The notes under the pieces are model-generated. The model was not told where the DNA came from, did no database searches, and worked only from the letters and a program-made list of their open reading frames with translations. Below, piece by piece: positions 42,981-52,600 of a stretch of DNA of 64,000 bases. This DNA comes from Nocardioides salarius (GTDB lineage Bacteria > Actinomycetota > Actinomycetes > Propionibacteriales > Nocardioidaceae), in assembly GCF_016907435.1 (NCBI RefSeq), contig NZ_JAFBBZ010000001.1:4216001-4280000 (forward strand). The letters run 5' to 3'. How positions within the stretch are numbered: the stretch's first letter is position 1; the number at the start of each line of letters is the position of its first letter. The translations under genes and the position numbers were made by a program.

Positions 42981-43886
42981 TCAGGTGTTGCTGAACATCC
43001 GCAGCAGGGAGGGAGCGACGAGCAGCGCCATGAAGATGACGCCGAGCAGGGAGCCGGGGATGGTCATGCGCTCGCCCACAGCGTTGGCCTCGGAGATCTC
43101 GTCGTTGAGCATCGCCGTGCGCATGGCGGCCGAACGGGCGCGCAGGTTGGTGTAGACCGACGCGCCCTCCTCGCCGGAGAGCCGCATGATGTCGGCGAAG
43201 TCGTCGAGCTCGGGCAGGCCCAGTTCGTCGGACAGGGCGTGCAGGGCATCCCAGGGCGGTTGGCCCGACCAGCGGGAGCGAGTTAACTCCTCCGAGAGGC
43301 GCGTGAAGACCCACGAGTCCCCGACCTCGGCCGCCGACTCCATTGCCTGTCGTACGCCGGAGCCGTTGTTCCGCTCCAAGGCGACGAGGTCGATGTACGC
43401 CCCGAGCGCTCGAGTGAACTCCAGCCGAGCCTTCCTGGCGTCGTCGACCGCGTTGTAGTTGGGCAGGAAGAACATCACGACCGCCAGCCCGACTGACGCG
43501 ATGGCCGGGACCGCGATGGGGAAGCCCAGTCCGAGCTGCTCGAAGAAGAACGCCAAGAGGGGCGGAATCACGAGCCCCATGAGTGCCATGACGATCTTGT
43601 CGCCGTAGAACCTCGCGAGCGGGATACGGAGGAGTGCGAGCTCTCGCGTCGGAGTCCTGATCCAGACGGCCGGGGGCAATGCCTTGATCGCCCAGACGCC
43701 GATCCGCTCCTTGCCCTTCGCAGTGGTGACCGGACCAACGGCGTTCGCTCGTCCGCGAGCAGGAGTCAGTCGGCTCAGCACCTCGGTGAGGTCCGGCTCG
43801 GCGGGCATCAGGCGGGCAACGAGCAAGACCACGCCGAGCCCGAGGAACGCCCCTCCCAGCAGCGCGATCTGAAGTCCGGTGGTCAT
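42981..43886 (-). CDS. TadC-like pilus inner-membrane protein
   Basis: A 301-residue GspF-domain protein with an N-terminal helix, paired helices near 100-145 (KIVMALMGLVIPPLLAFFFE; PAIASVGLAVVMFFLPNY) and one at the C-terminus (IPGSLLGVIFMALLVAPSLL). The cytoplasmic region between them contains ALERNNGSGVRQAMES. It forms the assembly platform with TadB. The start overlaps the TadB stop (ATGA). Confidence 0.85.
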   Translation of the reverse strand: MTTGLQIALLGGAFLGLGVVLLVARLMPAEPDLTEVLSRLTPARGRANAVGPVTTAKGKERIGVWAIKALPPAVWIRTPTRELALLRIPLARFYGDKIVMALMGLVIPPLLAFFFEQLGLGFPIAVPAIASVGLAVVMFFLPNYNAVDDARKARLEFTRALGAYIDLVALERNNGSGVRQAMESAAEVGDSWVFTRLSEELTRSRWSGQPPWDALHALSDELGLPELDDFADIMRLSGEEGASVYTNLRARSAAMRTAMLNDEISEANAVGERMTIPGSLLGVIFMALLVAPSLLRMFSNT

Positions 43887-44740
43887 GCTGCGCCTTCCCT
43901 CGTGACCGGGACGGGAGCCAGGAACCTGGGCATCTCGCGTCCAATCGCCATGCGCTTCATCCAGACCAGCGTCGCGACGTACATCGCCAGCAGCGCCACG
44001 AGGATGACCTGCCCGAGCGCACTCTGGTACGGCTCGACGTAGGTGCCCGACACCGCCAGGATCACCAGCACCCCAACGCTGATGAGCGTCACCCAGCGTG
44101 CAGTGGCTCGGGGCTTGGCGCGGTCGGCCTCGACCTGACGTCGGGCGCGTACGTCGGCCGCCACCGACTCGGCCAGGCCTTCGAGCACGCTCGCCAGCCC
44201 TGCGCCCCTCCTTCGGGAGCCGAGGATCAGGTTCGCAGCCACGAGGTCACCCGTTGCGTCATCGAGCTCGTCAGCGAATGCCCGCAACGCATCTTCGGTC
44301 ACCCAGCGTGCGCGGAGCCGGGCGACCAGCCGGGTGACCTCGGGAGCAATCGCGGCCGGTGTGGAGCGGAGTGTGGCCACGAGCGCCTGCTCCAGTCCAA
44401 CCCCCACGGTCAGCACGCCTGAAAGGGACCGGGTCCATTCCTCCATCGCTTCGAGGCGCTCGATCCGCTGCGCTGCCGAGGACGACGAGAGCAGGATGGG
44501 CAGGCCGACGAAAGCCACCGGGACGATGACCAGCGCGAGCACCCAGCCGGTGACCAGGAGGGCGACGATGCCTGCGGCCAAGCCGCCGAGCAGGAGCATC
44601 CGAGTCTGCCTGGTGACCGTGCGGACTTTGCGGGGGCGGGAGGGGCGCTCGACGATGGGGGAGGGGCGCAGCCCGGCGACGAGGGCGATCAGGCCGCATA
44701 CCACCAGCGCGCCGGCCAAGGCCGGAACGAGGACGATCAC
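43883..44740 (-). CDS. TadB-like pilus inner-membrane protein
   Basis: A 285-residue GspF-domain protein: an N-terminal helix (VPALAGALVVCGLIALVAGL), two helices near 50-88, a cytoplasmic part (RLEAMEEWTRSLSGVLTVGV with ANLILGSRRRGAGLASVLEG) and two C-terminal helices. GTG 44740 is fixed by AGGAGGT upstream and the GTGA overlap with the TadA stop. It partners TadC and the ATPase. Confidence 0.86.
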   Translation of the reverse strand: MIVLVPALAGALVVCGLIALVAGLRPSPIVERPSRPRKVRTVTRQTRMLLLGGLAAGIVALLVTGWVLALVIVPVAFVGLPILLSSSSAAQRIERLEAMEEWTRSLSGVLTVGVGLEQALVATLRSTPAAIAPEVTRLVARLRARWVTEDALRAFADELDDATGDLVAANLILGSRRRGAGLASVLEGLAESVAADVRARRQVEADRAKPRATARWVTLISVGVLVILAVSGTYVEPYQSALGQVILVALLAMYVATLVWMKRMAIGREMPRFLAPVPVTREGAA

Positions 44741-46227
44741 GACCGCACCTCCTGCTGGGCGAGATAGGTGCCGAGGTCGAAGCCGTACGCCGCGAGGCTT
44801 CGGTACGAGTCGGGCAGGACCGCAGGAACGGCCGTCCCGTCGGCGGCTGGGGCGAAGACATGAGTGGCGGCATAGCCGGGCTCGCGCTCGCCGGGGTCGA
44901 GGGCGATGACTTCGGCGACCCGGCGCTGCCGGATGCTGCGCCCCTCCTGCCGATAGGTCCGCAGGTCGAGGTGGACGATGAGGTCGACGGTCGCCGCAAG
45001 CTTCGAGGTCGCGAGGTCGTGCGTGACGTGCGGGCCGGCCTCCATCGCGCAAGTCACCAGCTTGCGGATGGCCGCGACCGCGTCGGAAGCGTGAGTCGTG
45101 GAGATGGACCCGGTGCCGGACTCCATCGCCTTGATCATCGCCCAGATCTCTTTGCCTCGGACCTCGCCGACGATCTGGCGCGAGAGGTTGAAGCGGAACG
45201 AGTCGACCAGCGCCTCGTCGAGGGTGAACTCACCGGCCGCGCGCCCGTCCAAACCACGCTCACCAGAGCCCGGACGGGCCTCCCACGGGTGGACGATGCG
45301 GTGCCGGTCCCGCAGTTCGTGCAGGTGCAGCTCGTACTCAGTCTCGAAGGTGCCGATCGCCTCCAGCGGGTCGATCTCGGCGCACAAAGCTCGAACCAGG
45401 GTCGTCTTGCCCGCGCCCTGCGATCCGGACACCACGATGGACTTGCGGGACCGCACCGCCGCCCGCAGGAATGACGCTGCGACAGGAGTCAGCATCTGTC
45501 GAGTGACGAGTTCGTCGAGCGTGACTTCCATCAGCCGGTGGCGACGGATCACGACGGAGGGTCGGGGCGTCACCCACGCAGCAGCGGCGAGCCGCGAGCC
45601 GCCATCGAGGCGCAGATGCAGGCGCGGTTGGGCTTCGGAGAAACCGCGAGCGTTGACCTCGGATCGGGAGGCGAGGAAGACCAGGAAGTCGACGAGCTCC
45701 TCGTCGGAGTCGGCCACGGGTGGCCCGTCGATCTGTGAGCCGTCAGTGAGTTCGAGCACGACGTTGTCGTGGCCGGTGATGATGATGTTCTCGATCCGGT
45801 CGTCGTCGACGAGGGGCTGGAGGCGGCCCAGCCGGAACAGCGAGTCGAACACCGCACGGGCCAGCGCGTCCTGCTCGGCGCCGGGGAGTGTGGTCATCCC
45901 GGCGTTCACCCGGTCAGCCACGGTCGTCTCGATGAGGTCGAGCACAATCGTCCGGCCCAGCTCCTCCTGCGCGACCTTGTTGAGGCGTCCCTTGTCCGCC
46001 GCAACCGCCTGACTGAGCTGCTCGGAGGCTTGCGCGCGCAGCGCAGAGACGAGCGACCAGTCGAGACCGCTGCCGATGGGATGGGTGCTCATGGTCGACA
46101 GGTGTGCCACCGGAGCCACTGGATAGCGACGGTCCAACCTCTCAGCCACCGGCGGAACTGGCTGCGTGAACAGAGGCAATCTTGTCAGCGGGGTGGTTTC
46201 GTAGTCCTCGGATCGTTCCGTCGTCAT
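44737..46227 (-). CDS. TadA/CpaF secretion ATPase
   Basis: A 496-residue ATPase. Walker A is IVVSGSQGAGKTTLVRALC (about residue 267), the Asp box region is EALVDSFRFNLSRQIVGEVR and the His box is GTGSISTTHASDAVAA. These features place it in the GspE/VirB11 group, CpaF/TadA branch. It powers pilus extension, and in many actinobacterial elements a CpaF-type ATPase is the only VirB11-like enzyme, so it might also serve conjugation. The start overlaps the CpaE-like stop (ATGA). Confidence 0.88.
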   Translation of the reverse strand: MTTERSEDYETTPLTRLPLFTQPVPPVAERLDRRYPVAPVAHLSTMSTHPIGSGLDWSLVSALRAQASEQLSQAVAADKGRLNKVAQEELGRTIVLDLIETTVADRVNAGMTTLPGAEQDALARAVFDSLFRLGRLQPLVDDDRIENIIITGHDNVVLELTDGSQIDGPPVADSDEELVDFLVFLASRSEVNARGFSEAQPRLHLRLDGGSRLAAAAWVTPRPSVVIRRHRLMEVTLDELVTRQMLTPVAASFLRAAVRSRKSIVVSGSQGAGKTTLVRALCAEIDPLEAIGTFETEYELHLHELRDRHRIVHPWEARPGSGERGLDGRAAGEFTLDEALVDSFRFNLSRQIVGEVRGKEIWAMIKAMESGTGSISTTHASDAVAAIRKLVTCAMEAGPHVTHDLATSKLAATVDLIVHLDLRTYRQEGRSIRQRRVAEVIALDPGEREPGYAATHVFAPAADGTAVPAVLPDSYRSLAAYGFDLGTYLAQQEVRS

Positions 46228-46991
46228 GACCGGGCTCCTTCGAGCAGCTCGTTGCGCCGGCGGGTGATCGTCGAGTGGATCGAGGCGATGGCCGCAGTGA
46301 GCGCTCTTGCCAGCGGCCTGGTCTCGAACCGCTTCGGCGGCTGGGCGCCACGCGAGAAGACCGCAGCCGACTCCGGATCGTCGGCCAGCGGCGTCAGGAC
46401 GGGCAGGTTCACCGCTGCAGTGACGTCGCGGGCGTTGTAGGGCTGGCCCTCGCCGATGAGCAGGACGCCCGACTGGTGCCAGTCCAGGGCAGGGCGCTGG
46501 AACGGCTCCGCCCACGAGCGCAGGGCCGAGAGGTGGGGGAGCGTCGTCCTGCTGACGAGCAGGGACAGGTCGGCGGCATCGAGCAGGGGTTGGGGTGACC
46601 CGTGGAGACCGAGTCGGCCGGCATCGATGATGACATCCTGACCGGTGGTCTCCAGTTCGCCGAGTGTCTCCGCCAGGGGTGCCCAGAGATCCCGCAGTGC
46701 ACTGGCCTGGGTGTGCGAGCGGGTGCCCGCTACGAACGACACCGCGGTGCCCTCGATGGGACGCGCGACGTCGGCCAACGCATCACTCAAGTTGCTTGCG
46801 GTCAGCGCGAGCTCGATGAGTCCGCCGTCGTACTCACGGGTGCCACGGAAGTAGCCGGCCAGCAGCCCCGAGCCGCCAGTTGGGTCGGCCTCGATTAGCA
46901 GAACCGGGCGCGGCCAGAGAAGGGCCAGCCCGAGCGCTGTCGTGGTGACGCCGGGGGAGCCAGAAGCGGAGGCGAGTGCGACGACAGCCAT
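46224..46991 (-). CDS. CpaE/TadZ-like P-loop protein
   Basis: A 255-residue MinD/ParA-like protein with ASASGSPGVTTTALGLALL at the N-terminus, a deviant Walker A in which the usual lysine is Thr. LIEADPTGGSG (A' motif) and DVIIDAGRLG follow. TadZ proteins mark the site of pilus assembly. Loss of the P-loop lysine is common in this group and suggests weak or absent ATP hydrolysis. Confidence 0.8.
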   Translation of the reverse strand: MAVVALASASGSPGVTTTALGLALLWPRPVLLIEADPTGGSGLLAGYFRGTREYDGGLIELALTASNLSDALADVARPIEGTAVSFVAGTRSHTQASALRDLWAPLAETLGELETTGQDVIIDAGRLGLHGSPQPLLDAADLSLLVSRTTLPHLSALRSWAEPFQRPALDWHQSGVLLIGEGQPYNARDVTAAVNLPVLTPLADDPESAAVFSRGAQPPKRFETRPLARALTAAIASIHSTITRRRNELLEGARS

Positions 46992-47668
46992 CAGCGCTCC
47001 CGCGAATCGAGAACGAGAGCGATGTTGCCGGTGGCGATCCGGGTGGCGAGCACCGCGGCGTCGGCCTTGGGGACGAGTAGGTCGACGACCGTCTGTCCGG
47101 TCTCCTCGGAGGTGTGGACTCCGACGACCGTGGCGTCGTTGCTCAACGGTGTGCCGGCGGCGAGTTCCTCGCCTTGGGCCGGGGTGACGATGACGCGGAC
47201 CTTGTCGCCGTACCGGAGTTCGAGCCCTGGTGCCTGCGCTGGAGTGAGGGCGACGCCGACGACCGACTGGTTTTCGCCTGGGACGACCTCCGCGGTGAAC
47301 GAGTCCGGAGTGAGCATTCCGCCAGAGGAGATGTCCATCGCCGCCCGCTGCCCGACCACCCGGTCGAACTCCGAGGCTGCCACGGGCTTGAGGGCGGGAC
47401 CAGCGCTGACCTGCACCCGGGCAAGGTCATCTGCCTCGATGACGGAGCCACGTTCTATGGAGTGCCGCGCGACGAGCACTTCGTGGGTGTTGGTCGTCGC
47501 GGTCCAGGCCCAGCCGGCGAGCAGCGCTCCGATGCAGATGGCGCCGATCGCGGCGGCTACGAGGGCTGGTCGTCGACGCAGCTTCGGGGGAGGCACGAGC
47601 GCAGCAGCGGCCGGACCCTCCTGCTTGAGCGTCCCGTCGATCCGGGTGGCTGCACCACTCATACTCAT
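46991..47668 (-). CDS. CpaB-like SAF-domain protein
   Basis: A 225-residue protein: a cytoplasmic N-terminus, one membrane helix (PALVAAAIGAICIGALLAGW), then a SAF domain (VLVARHSIERGSVIEADDL, GMLTPDSFT) and a C-terminal RcpC-like part. CpaB/RcpC helps the pilus cross the envelope. It shares one base with the CpaE-like start. Confidence 0.84.
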   Translation of the reverse strand: MSMSGAATRIDGTLKQEGPAAAALVPPPKLRRRPALVAAAIGAICIGALLAGWAWTATTNTHEVLVARHSIERGSVIEADDLARVQVSAGPALKPVAASEFDRVVGQRAAMDISSGGMLTPDSFTAEVVPGENQSVVGVALTPAQAPGLELRYGDKVRVIVTPAQGEELAAGTPLSNDATVVGVHTSEETGQTVVDLLVPKADAAVLATRIATGNIALVLDSRER

Positions 47669-47686
47669 CGCCTCTCTGCTGCCCGG

Positions 47687-48646
47687 CTACTGCACGAGCA
47701 CCTGCGCTTCCCCGACCGCAATCGCGACCGTCCGTGTCAGGCCGTTCAGCCGGATGGTCCCGGTTTGGCCTGCCCCTTCCCATGTGATGACCCAGTCCGA
47801 GGTGGCGGTCACCGTGTACTTCCCGCCCGCCTGCTTCGAGCTCGACTTCTCATAGACGTGCCCGCAGTCGGGCGACTTCGTGTTGCCGTACGCCGACTTG
47901 TACGGCGTCCCGGCGGTTGGGCACTTGACCGTGGCGCCGTCGCCCATGTCCCAGGTGATCTTGTGGAGCTTCGCCGTGGCGGTGACCGTGATCCCGCCCG
48001 CGGAGGCCGACTCCGTGATCGGGCCGACGGTGTGCTCGTCAGGGTTGGCAGCCCACATCCACACGGGCATGCCGACGATTCCGATGCTGTCCTCACCTGG
48101 CTCAGGTGTGATGCCGATGTCGATGGCTCGCAGGTTCATCTCCTGAATCGCGATCTGCGCGACCTCGCCGGGCGTCGGCCCTGCGCCGGAGTTCGGCGGC
48201 GGGTCCTGCGACCAGATCCAGATGAGCAGGTCGGTCTGTGGCTGGTAGCAGTTGTAGACGGCACCATCGCCTGGCTCGTGGCCTTGCCAGTTCGGATCGC
48301 CGGCTGGCGGTTGCGGGTCGAGCAGCGAGATGTAGCACCGGTAGCCGTTCGACCAGTACCCGTACTCGGTGGAACAGGAGACAGGCCCAGGCGGAGGCTT
48401 TGTGATTCCCTGATCGCTCCCGTCCCAGAAGCAAGCGGCACCGCCCCCGGTGTCTTTGGGTCCGTCGTCGTCGCCGTCTCCGGGGTCGCCGGGTGTTCCG
48501 GGGACCTCGACGTAGATCAGGCAGACGCCGGTTTCAGGGTCCGTGACCTGACAGACGGTGTCGGCGTACGACGGCGCCTGGGCATGGATGAGTAGCCCCG
48601 CGACGGCGAGTGAGGTGACGACGGCACGGACTACGAGGCTTCGCAT
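47687..48646 (-). CDS. Secreted Cys/Pro-rich protein of the Tad locus
   Basis: A 319-residue exported protein with a signal peptide (RAVVTSLAVAGLLIHAQAPSYA), a Gly/Asp/Pro-rich region and about eight cysteines, and a C-terminal part with PKD-like spacing (ITWDMGDGATVKCP, CGHVYEKSS). Similar proteins stand at the start of Tad-like operons in actinobacterial elements. A tip adhesin or assembly partner is possible. ATG 48646 overlaps the lipoprotein stop by 16 bases. Confidence 0.74.
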   Translation of the reverse strand: MRSLVVRAVVTSLAVAGLLIHAQAPSYADTVCQVTDPETGVCLIYVEVPGTPGDPGDGDDDGPKDTGGGAACFWDGSDQGITKPPPGPVSCSTEYGYWSNGYRCYISLLDPQPPAGDPNWQGHEPGDGAVYNCYQPQTDLLIWIWSQDPPPNSGAGPTPGEVAQIAIQEMNLRAIDIGITPEPGEDSIGIVGMPVWMWAANPDEHTVGPITESASAGGITVTATAKLHKITWDMGDGATVKCPTAGTPYKSAYGNTKSPDCGHVYEKSSSKQAGGKYTVTATSDWVITWEGAGQTGTIRLNGLTRTVAIAVGEAQVLVQ

Positions 48647-49257
48647 GGCGTGCGCTCGATGTCCTGGCTTGAGGCAACACGCCACGAGCCATCGGGATCG
48701 GTGCCCCACTGGTAGTTCGACACCAGGAACTGAATCCAGCCGGTGTCCGGTCGGTCCGGGCTGATGACCGACTTGCCGTCCTTGTCGACGACGTCGACGC
48801 CGCTGACGTCGAAGCACAGGTCGATCTGAACCGTCGGCACCTTGCCGGCCTTCGGGTCCGAGTTGTCGAGGTTGACCGACTGCACTTCCAGCTCGACGAT
48901 CTTCGTCGCGCCGGTCTGGTGGAGGCCTTGCTTGCGCTCCGTCGTGAACAGGTTCTTCTGTGCCGCGAGTTCGGTGCTGATCGCGACCTTGTCGAGCAGC
49001 CTCAGCGGCTTGCTTGGGTTTCGGCGAAGGTCGTTTCGCACGTCGTAGTACTTCCGAAGAATGGCAGACGCCGCCTCTGATGCGATCTCGCTGTCAGATT
49101 GCGGCGTTGGGGAAGTCGTGGTGGTGGCCGGCGAGCTCGAACTTAAAGTGGGGGTCGGGGTCGCCGCCGGGTCATTGCCGTCGGAGGCACAACCTCCCAT
49201 TGCGATCGCCACCGCGGTAACGGTCGCCAGGAGCGCAGAGTGTCGGGCGTTCGTCAT
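48631..49257 (-). CDS. Predicted lipoprotein at the head of the Tad operon
   Basis: A 208-residue protein with a signal segment ending AIAMGGCAS, a lipobox-like site with Cys at about position 23, then a Ser/Thr/Pro-rich linker and a compact alpha/beta domain (AASAILRKYYDVRNDLRRNP, WIQFLVSNYQWGTDPDGSW). The domain type is not identified. It is the first gene of the operon and is divergent from the relaxase. Confidence 0.72.
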   Translation of the reverse strand: MTNARHSALLATVTAVAIAMGGCASDGNDPAATPTPTLSSSSPATTTTSPTPQSDSEIASEAASAILRKYYDVRNDLRRNPSKPLRLLDKVAISTELAAQKNLFTTERKQGLHQTGATKIVELEVQSVNLDNSDPKAGKVPTVQIDLCFDVSGVDVVDKDGKSVISPDRPDTGWIQFLVSNYQWGTDPDGSWRVASSQDIERTPCEAS

Positions 49258-49610
49258 GGCCGAGTCCTGGACGCCCATCCCGAGACCATCCCGAGAAGGA
49301 CGCATACGACGCCCTGACGGCGGGCCGACTGGGTCGTCGCATTCGTATCGTACGTCACATCCGGGACCTTGAACCGGTTCGCTTTTCACGCTGCCTCCTC
49401 GCTCCGTGCGACCGAGTGCCGCCTCTTCTCACCCAGGTGCGCCGCACCGACCGCACCGCGACTCCGCCCGCCCTGACCGGCCGCACCCTCCTTCTCGGCA
49501 TACACGTCATGCAGAACGAGGTGGGCTCCGTGGCCCAGCGCTGTGGATGGACCCACATGATTCCGGGTCTGTGAACACGTCGGCGCACCTTCACGCCGAG
49601 GAGGTGTGCG
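49258..49610. promoter_or_regulatory. Divergent control region between Tad operon and relaxase; possible oriT
   Basis: It contains no supported gene. It includes the perfect palindrome GAACCGGTTC (49371-49380) and the near-palindromic CGTATCGTACG about 20 bases before it. Promoters for both directions must lie here. MobF relaxases often act at an oriT next to their gene, so this is the first place to look, but I cannot identify a nick site. AGGAGG at 49599-49604 serves the relaxase. Confidence 0.4.
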
Positions 49611-52600
49611 GTGATGACCGTTTCGATGAAGGTGATTCGCGCAGGCAGGGGCTGCGACTACCTGCTCAAGAGCGTGGTCCGTGGAGACGCCAACATGAGC
49701 GACCCCAACCCGGTCACGAGGTACTACACCGAGGAGGGCACGCCACCCGGTCGCTGGATGGGGTCGGCCCTTCACGCCTTCGGCAACGGGGAGATCAAGC
49801 GCGGCGACCAGGTGACGCCGCAGCAGCTCCAGCTTCTCATCGGTGCGGGCCTCGACCCGGTCACCGGCGAGAAGCTGGGCCGGTCGTTCCCCACGTTTCC
49901 GCCGCTCCAGCAGCGCATGGCCGAACGCATGGCCGAACTCCCTGCCGACCTCACCGACGAGCAGCGGAAGGAGGCCTTCGACCAGATCAAGGCCGAGGAG
50001 TCGGCGAAGGCATCAAGCGGCGTGGCGGGCTTCGACTTCACGTTCAGCGTCCCGAAGTCCGTCTCGGCGCTCTGGGGAGTGGCCGACGCCGGCACTCAGG
50101 CGCTGATCATTGACGCGCATCACCAGGCCGTGGCGGAGGTGCTCGACTTCATGGAGCGTGAGGTCGTCTGCACGAGGAGGGGCGTTGCCGCAGGAGACGG
50201 AGCGGTGATGCAGGCCGACATCGTCGGCGTCGCCGCCACGGCGTACGACCACTGGGACTCCCGGCTCGGCGATCCGCAACTCCACACCCACGTGGTCATC
50301 TCCAACAAGGTCAAGACAACCGAGGACGGGCGATGGCGCAGCCTCGACGGGCGTCCGCTGTTCGAAGCGAACGTTCCGATCTCCGAGCACTACAACGCCG
50401 TGCTCGCCGACCGCATGACCCGGCTCTTCGGCATCGAGTGGGAGCAGCGCGAACGTGGGGCGGAGCGGAACCAAGCTTGGGAACTCGCGCCCGTCCCGGA
50501 GACCCTGATCCGGGAGTTCTCCAGCCGGGCCAGCCACATCGACAAAGAGAAGGACCGGCTCATCGCCGCGTACACCGAGCGCACAGGGCACCGCCCGTCC
50601 TCCGCGAAAGTCATCCAGTTGCGCGCCAAGGCCACGCTCGCCACACGCCCAGAGAAGGAGATCCACTCCCTGTTCGACCTGACCACCGAATGGCGAGGAC
50701 GGGCACAGAAGATCCTCGGGAGAGGCGCAGTCGATTGGGCGAAGGAAGTCACCGCCCGTCCCATCGCCCGCCCTACTCTCCGGGCTGACGACGTGTCCCT
50801 TGACGTGATCGGCGAGGTGGCGGTTTCCGTGGTTGGCGCGGTCGAGGAGAGGCGCTCGACGTGGAAGCACTGGAACCTCTGGGCCGAGGCATCCCGGCAA
50901 ACGATGGGCTGGCGCTTTGCCAGCGCAGAGGACCGCGAGGCCGTAGTCGGGGTGATCGTTGACGCCGCCAAGCAGGAGTCGCGGCCTCTGACGCCACCTG
51001 AGCTCGTGGCCGTCCCCGAGACGTTCCGCCGAGCCGACGGCACCAGCCGGTTCCGTCCCCGGCACTCGGTCGTCTTCACGTCCGAAGCGCTGCTCGCCGC
51101 CGAGGATCGGCTCCTGACTCGCTCGAACGACATGACTGCTCCATCCGTGGACCTGGCCGTGATCGAACGCGTGACCCGCAAGGAACACCTGCTGTCTGCC
51201 GAGCAGTCCGAGACGCTGGCAAGCATCGCCGTGTCCGGGCGACAGGTCGATCTTCTCGTCGGCCCTGCCGGGGCTGGCAAAACGACGGCGACGCATGCGC
51301 TGAAGACCGCCTGGACGAAGGCTCACGGCAAGGGCAGCGTCGTCGGCCTCGCCCCGAGCGCCGTCGCCGCTGAGGTGCTGGCCGAAGACCTGGGCATCGG
51401 CTGCGAGAACACCGCCAAGTGGCTGCATGAGCACGACCGCGGGCGGTCGCAGTTCCGCAAGGGCCAGCTCGTCATCATCGACGAGGCGACGCTCGCCGGC
51501 ACCCTGACTCTGGACCGGCTCACGGCGCTCGCCGCTCATGCGGGCGCGAAGGTGGTGCTGGTCGGTGACTGGGCGCAGCTTCAGTCGGTCGACGCCGGAG
51601 GGGCGTTCTGCCTGCTGGCCTCCGCCCGTCCTGACACCCCCGAGCTGACCGAGGTCCACCGCTTCACCCACGAGTGGGAGAAGACCGCGTCGCTCGAACT
51701 GCGGTTTGGACGGGCGGAGGTCATCAGCACCTACATGACGAAGGACCGCGTCCAGGAGGGCACGACCGAGGAGATGATGGACGCCGCCTACCTCGCGTGG
51801 GCAGCCGACGTGCAGGAGGGGCGCGCCTCGATCCTCGTCGCTGAGGCGATGGACATGGTGACCCGCCTCAACCAGCGTGCTCGTGCAGACCGGATCGTCG
51901 CGAACCCGGTCGGCGACATCGAGGTCAACCTTGCCGACGGCACCCAAGCATCCGAGGGCGACCTCGTCATCACGCGGCACAACGACCGCCGCCTCCACAC
52001 GCTGCGCGGTGGGTGGGTGCGCAACGGCGACCGCTGGACCGTCACTCGCGTCCAAAGGGACGGCTCGATGCAGGTCCAGCGACTCGGGGTCGACTTCGGT
52101 GGCACGGTGACGCTGCCTGCGGCGTACGTCGCCGAGCACGTCGACCTCGGCTACGCCGTCACCGCCCACCGAGCCCAGGGGATGACCGTCGACACTTCAC
52201 GCGTCGTGGTGACGGGCTCGACGACCCGGGAGAATTTCTACGTGTCCATGACCCGCGGCCGCGACTCCAACATCGCCTACGTCGCTCTCGACAAACCCGA
52301 CGAGGGCCACGCCCCTCCCGAATCGGACGAGGTCAGCGCCCACACCGTTCTGTACGGCGTGCTCCAGCACCTCGGCGGGGAACTGTCGGCCCACCAGATG
52401 ATCGAGGCCGAGCAGGAGCGCTGGTCGTCCATCGCCCAACTCGCTGCGGAGTACGAGACCATCGGCGCGGTCGCCCAGCGCGACCGCTGGGTTGCAGCCA
52501 TCAAGAACAGCGGCCTCACCGAGACCCAGGTCGAGCAGGTGCTGTCCTCGCAGTCGTTCGGTCCGCTCACCGCCGAGCTGCGTCGTGCCGAGTCGAACCA

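Noticed and set aside
47114..48595. 493-codon plus-strand frame
   Set aside because: Antisense to the CpaB-like and secreted Tad proteins; composition typical of a shadow frame.
50013..52169. 718-codon minus-strand frame
   Set aside because: Antisense to the relaxase; the relaxase has all family motifs.
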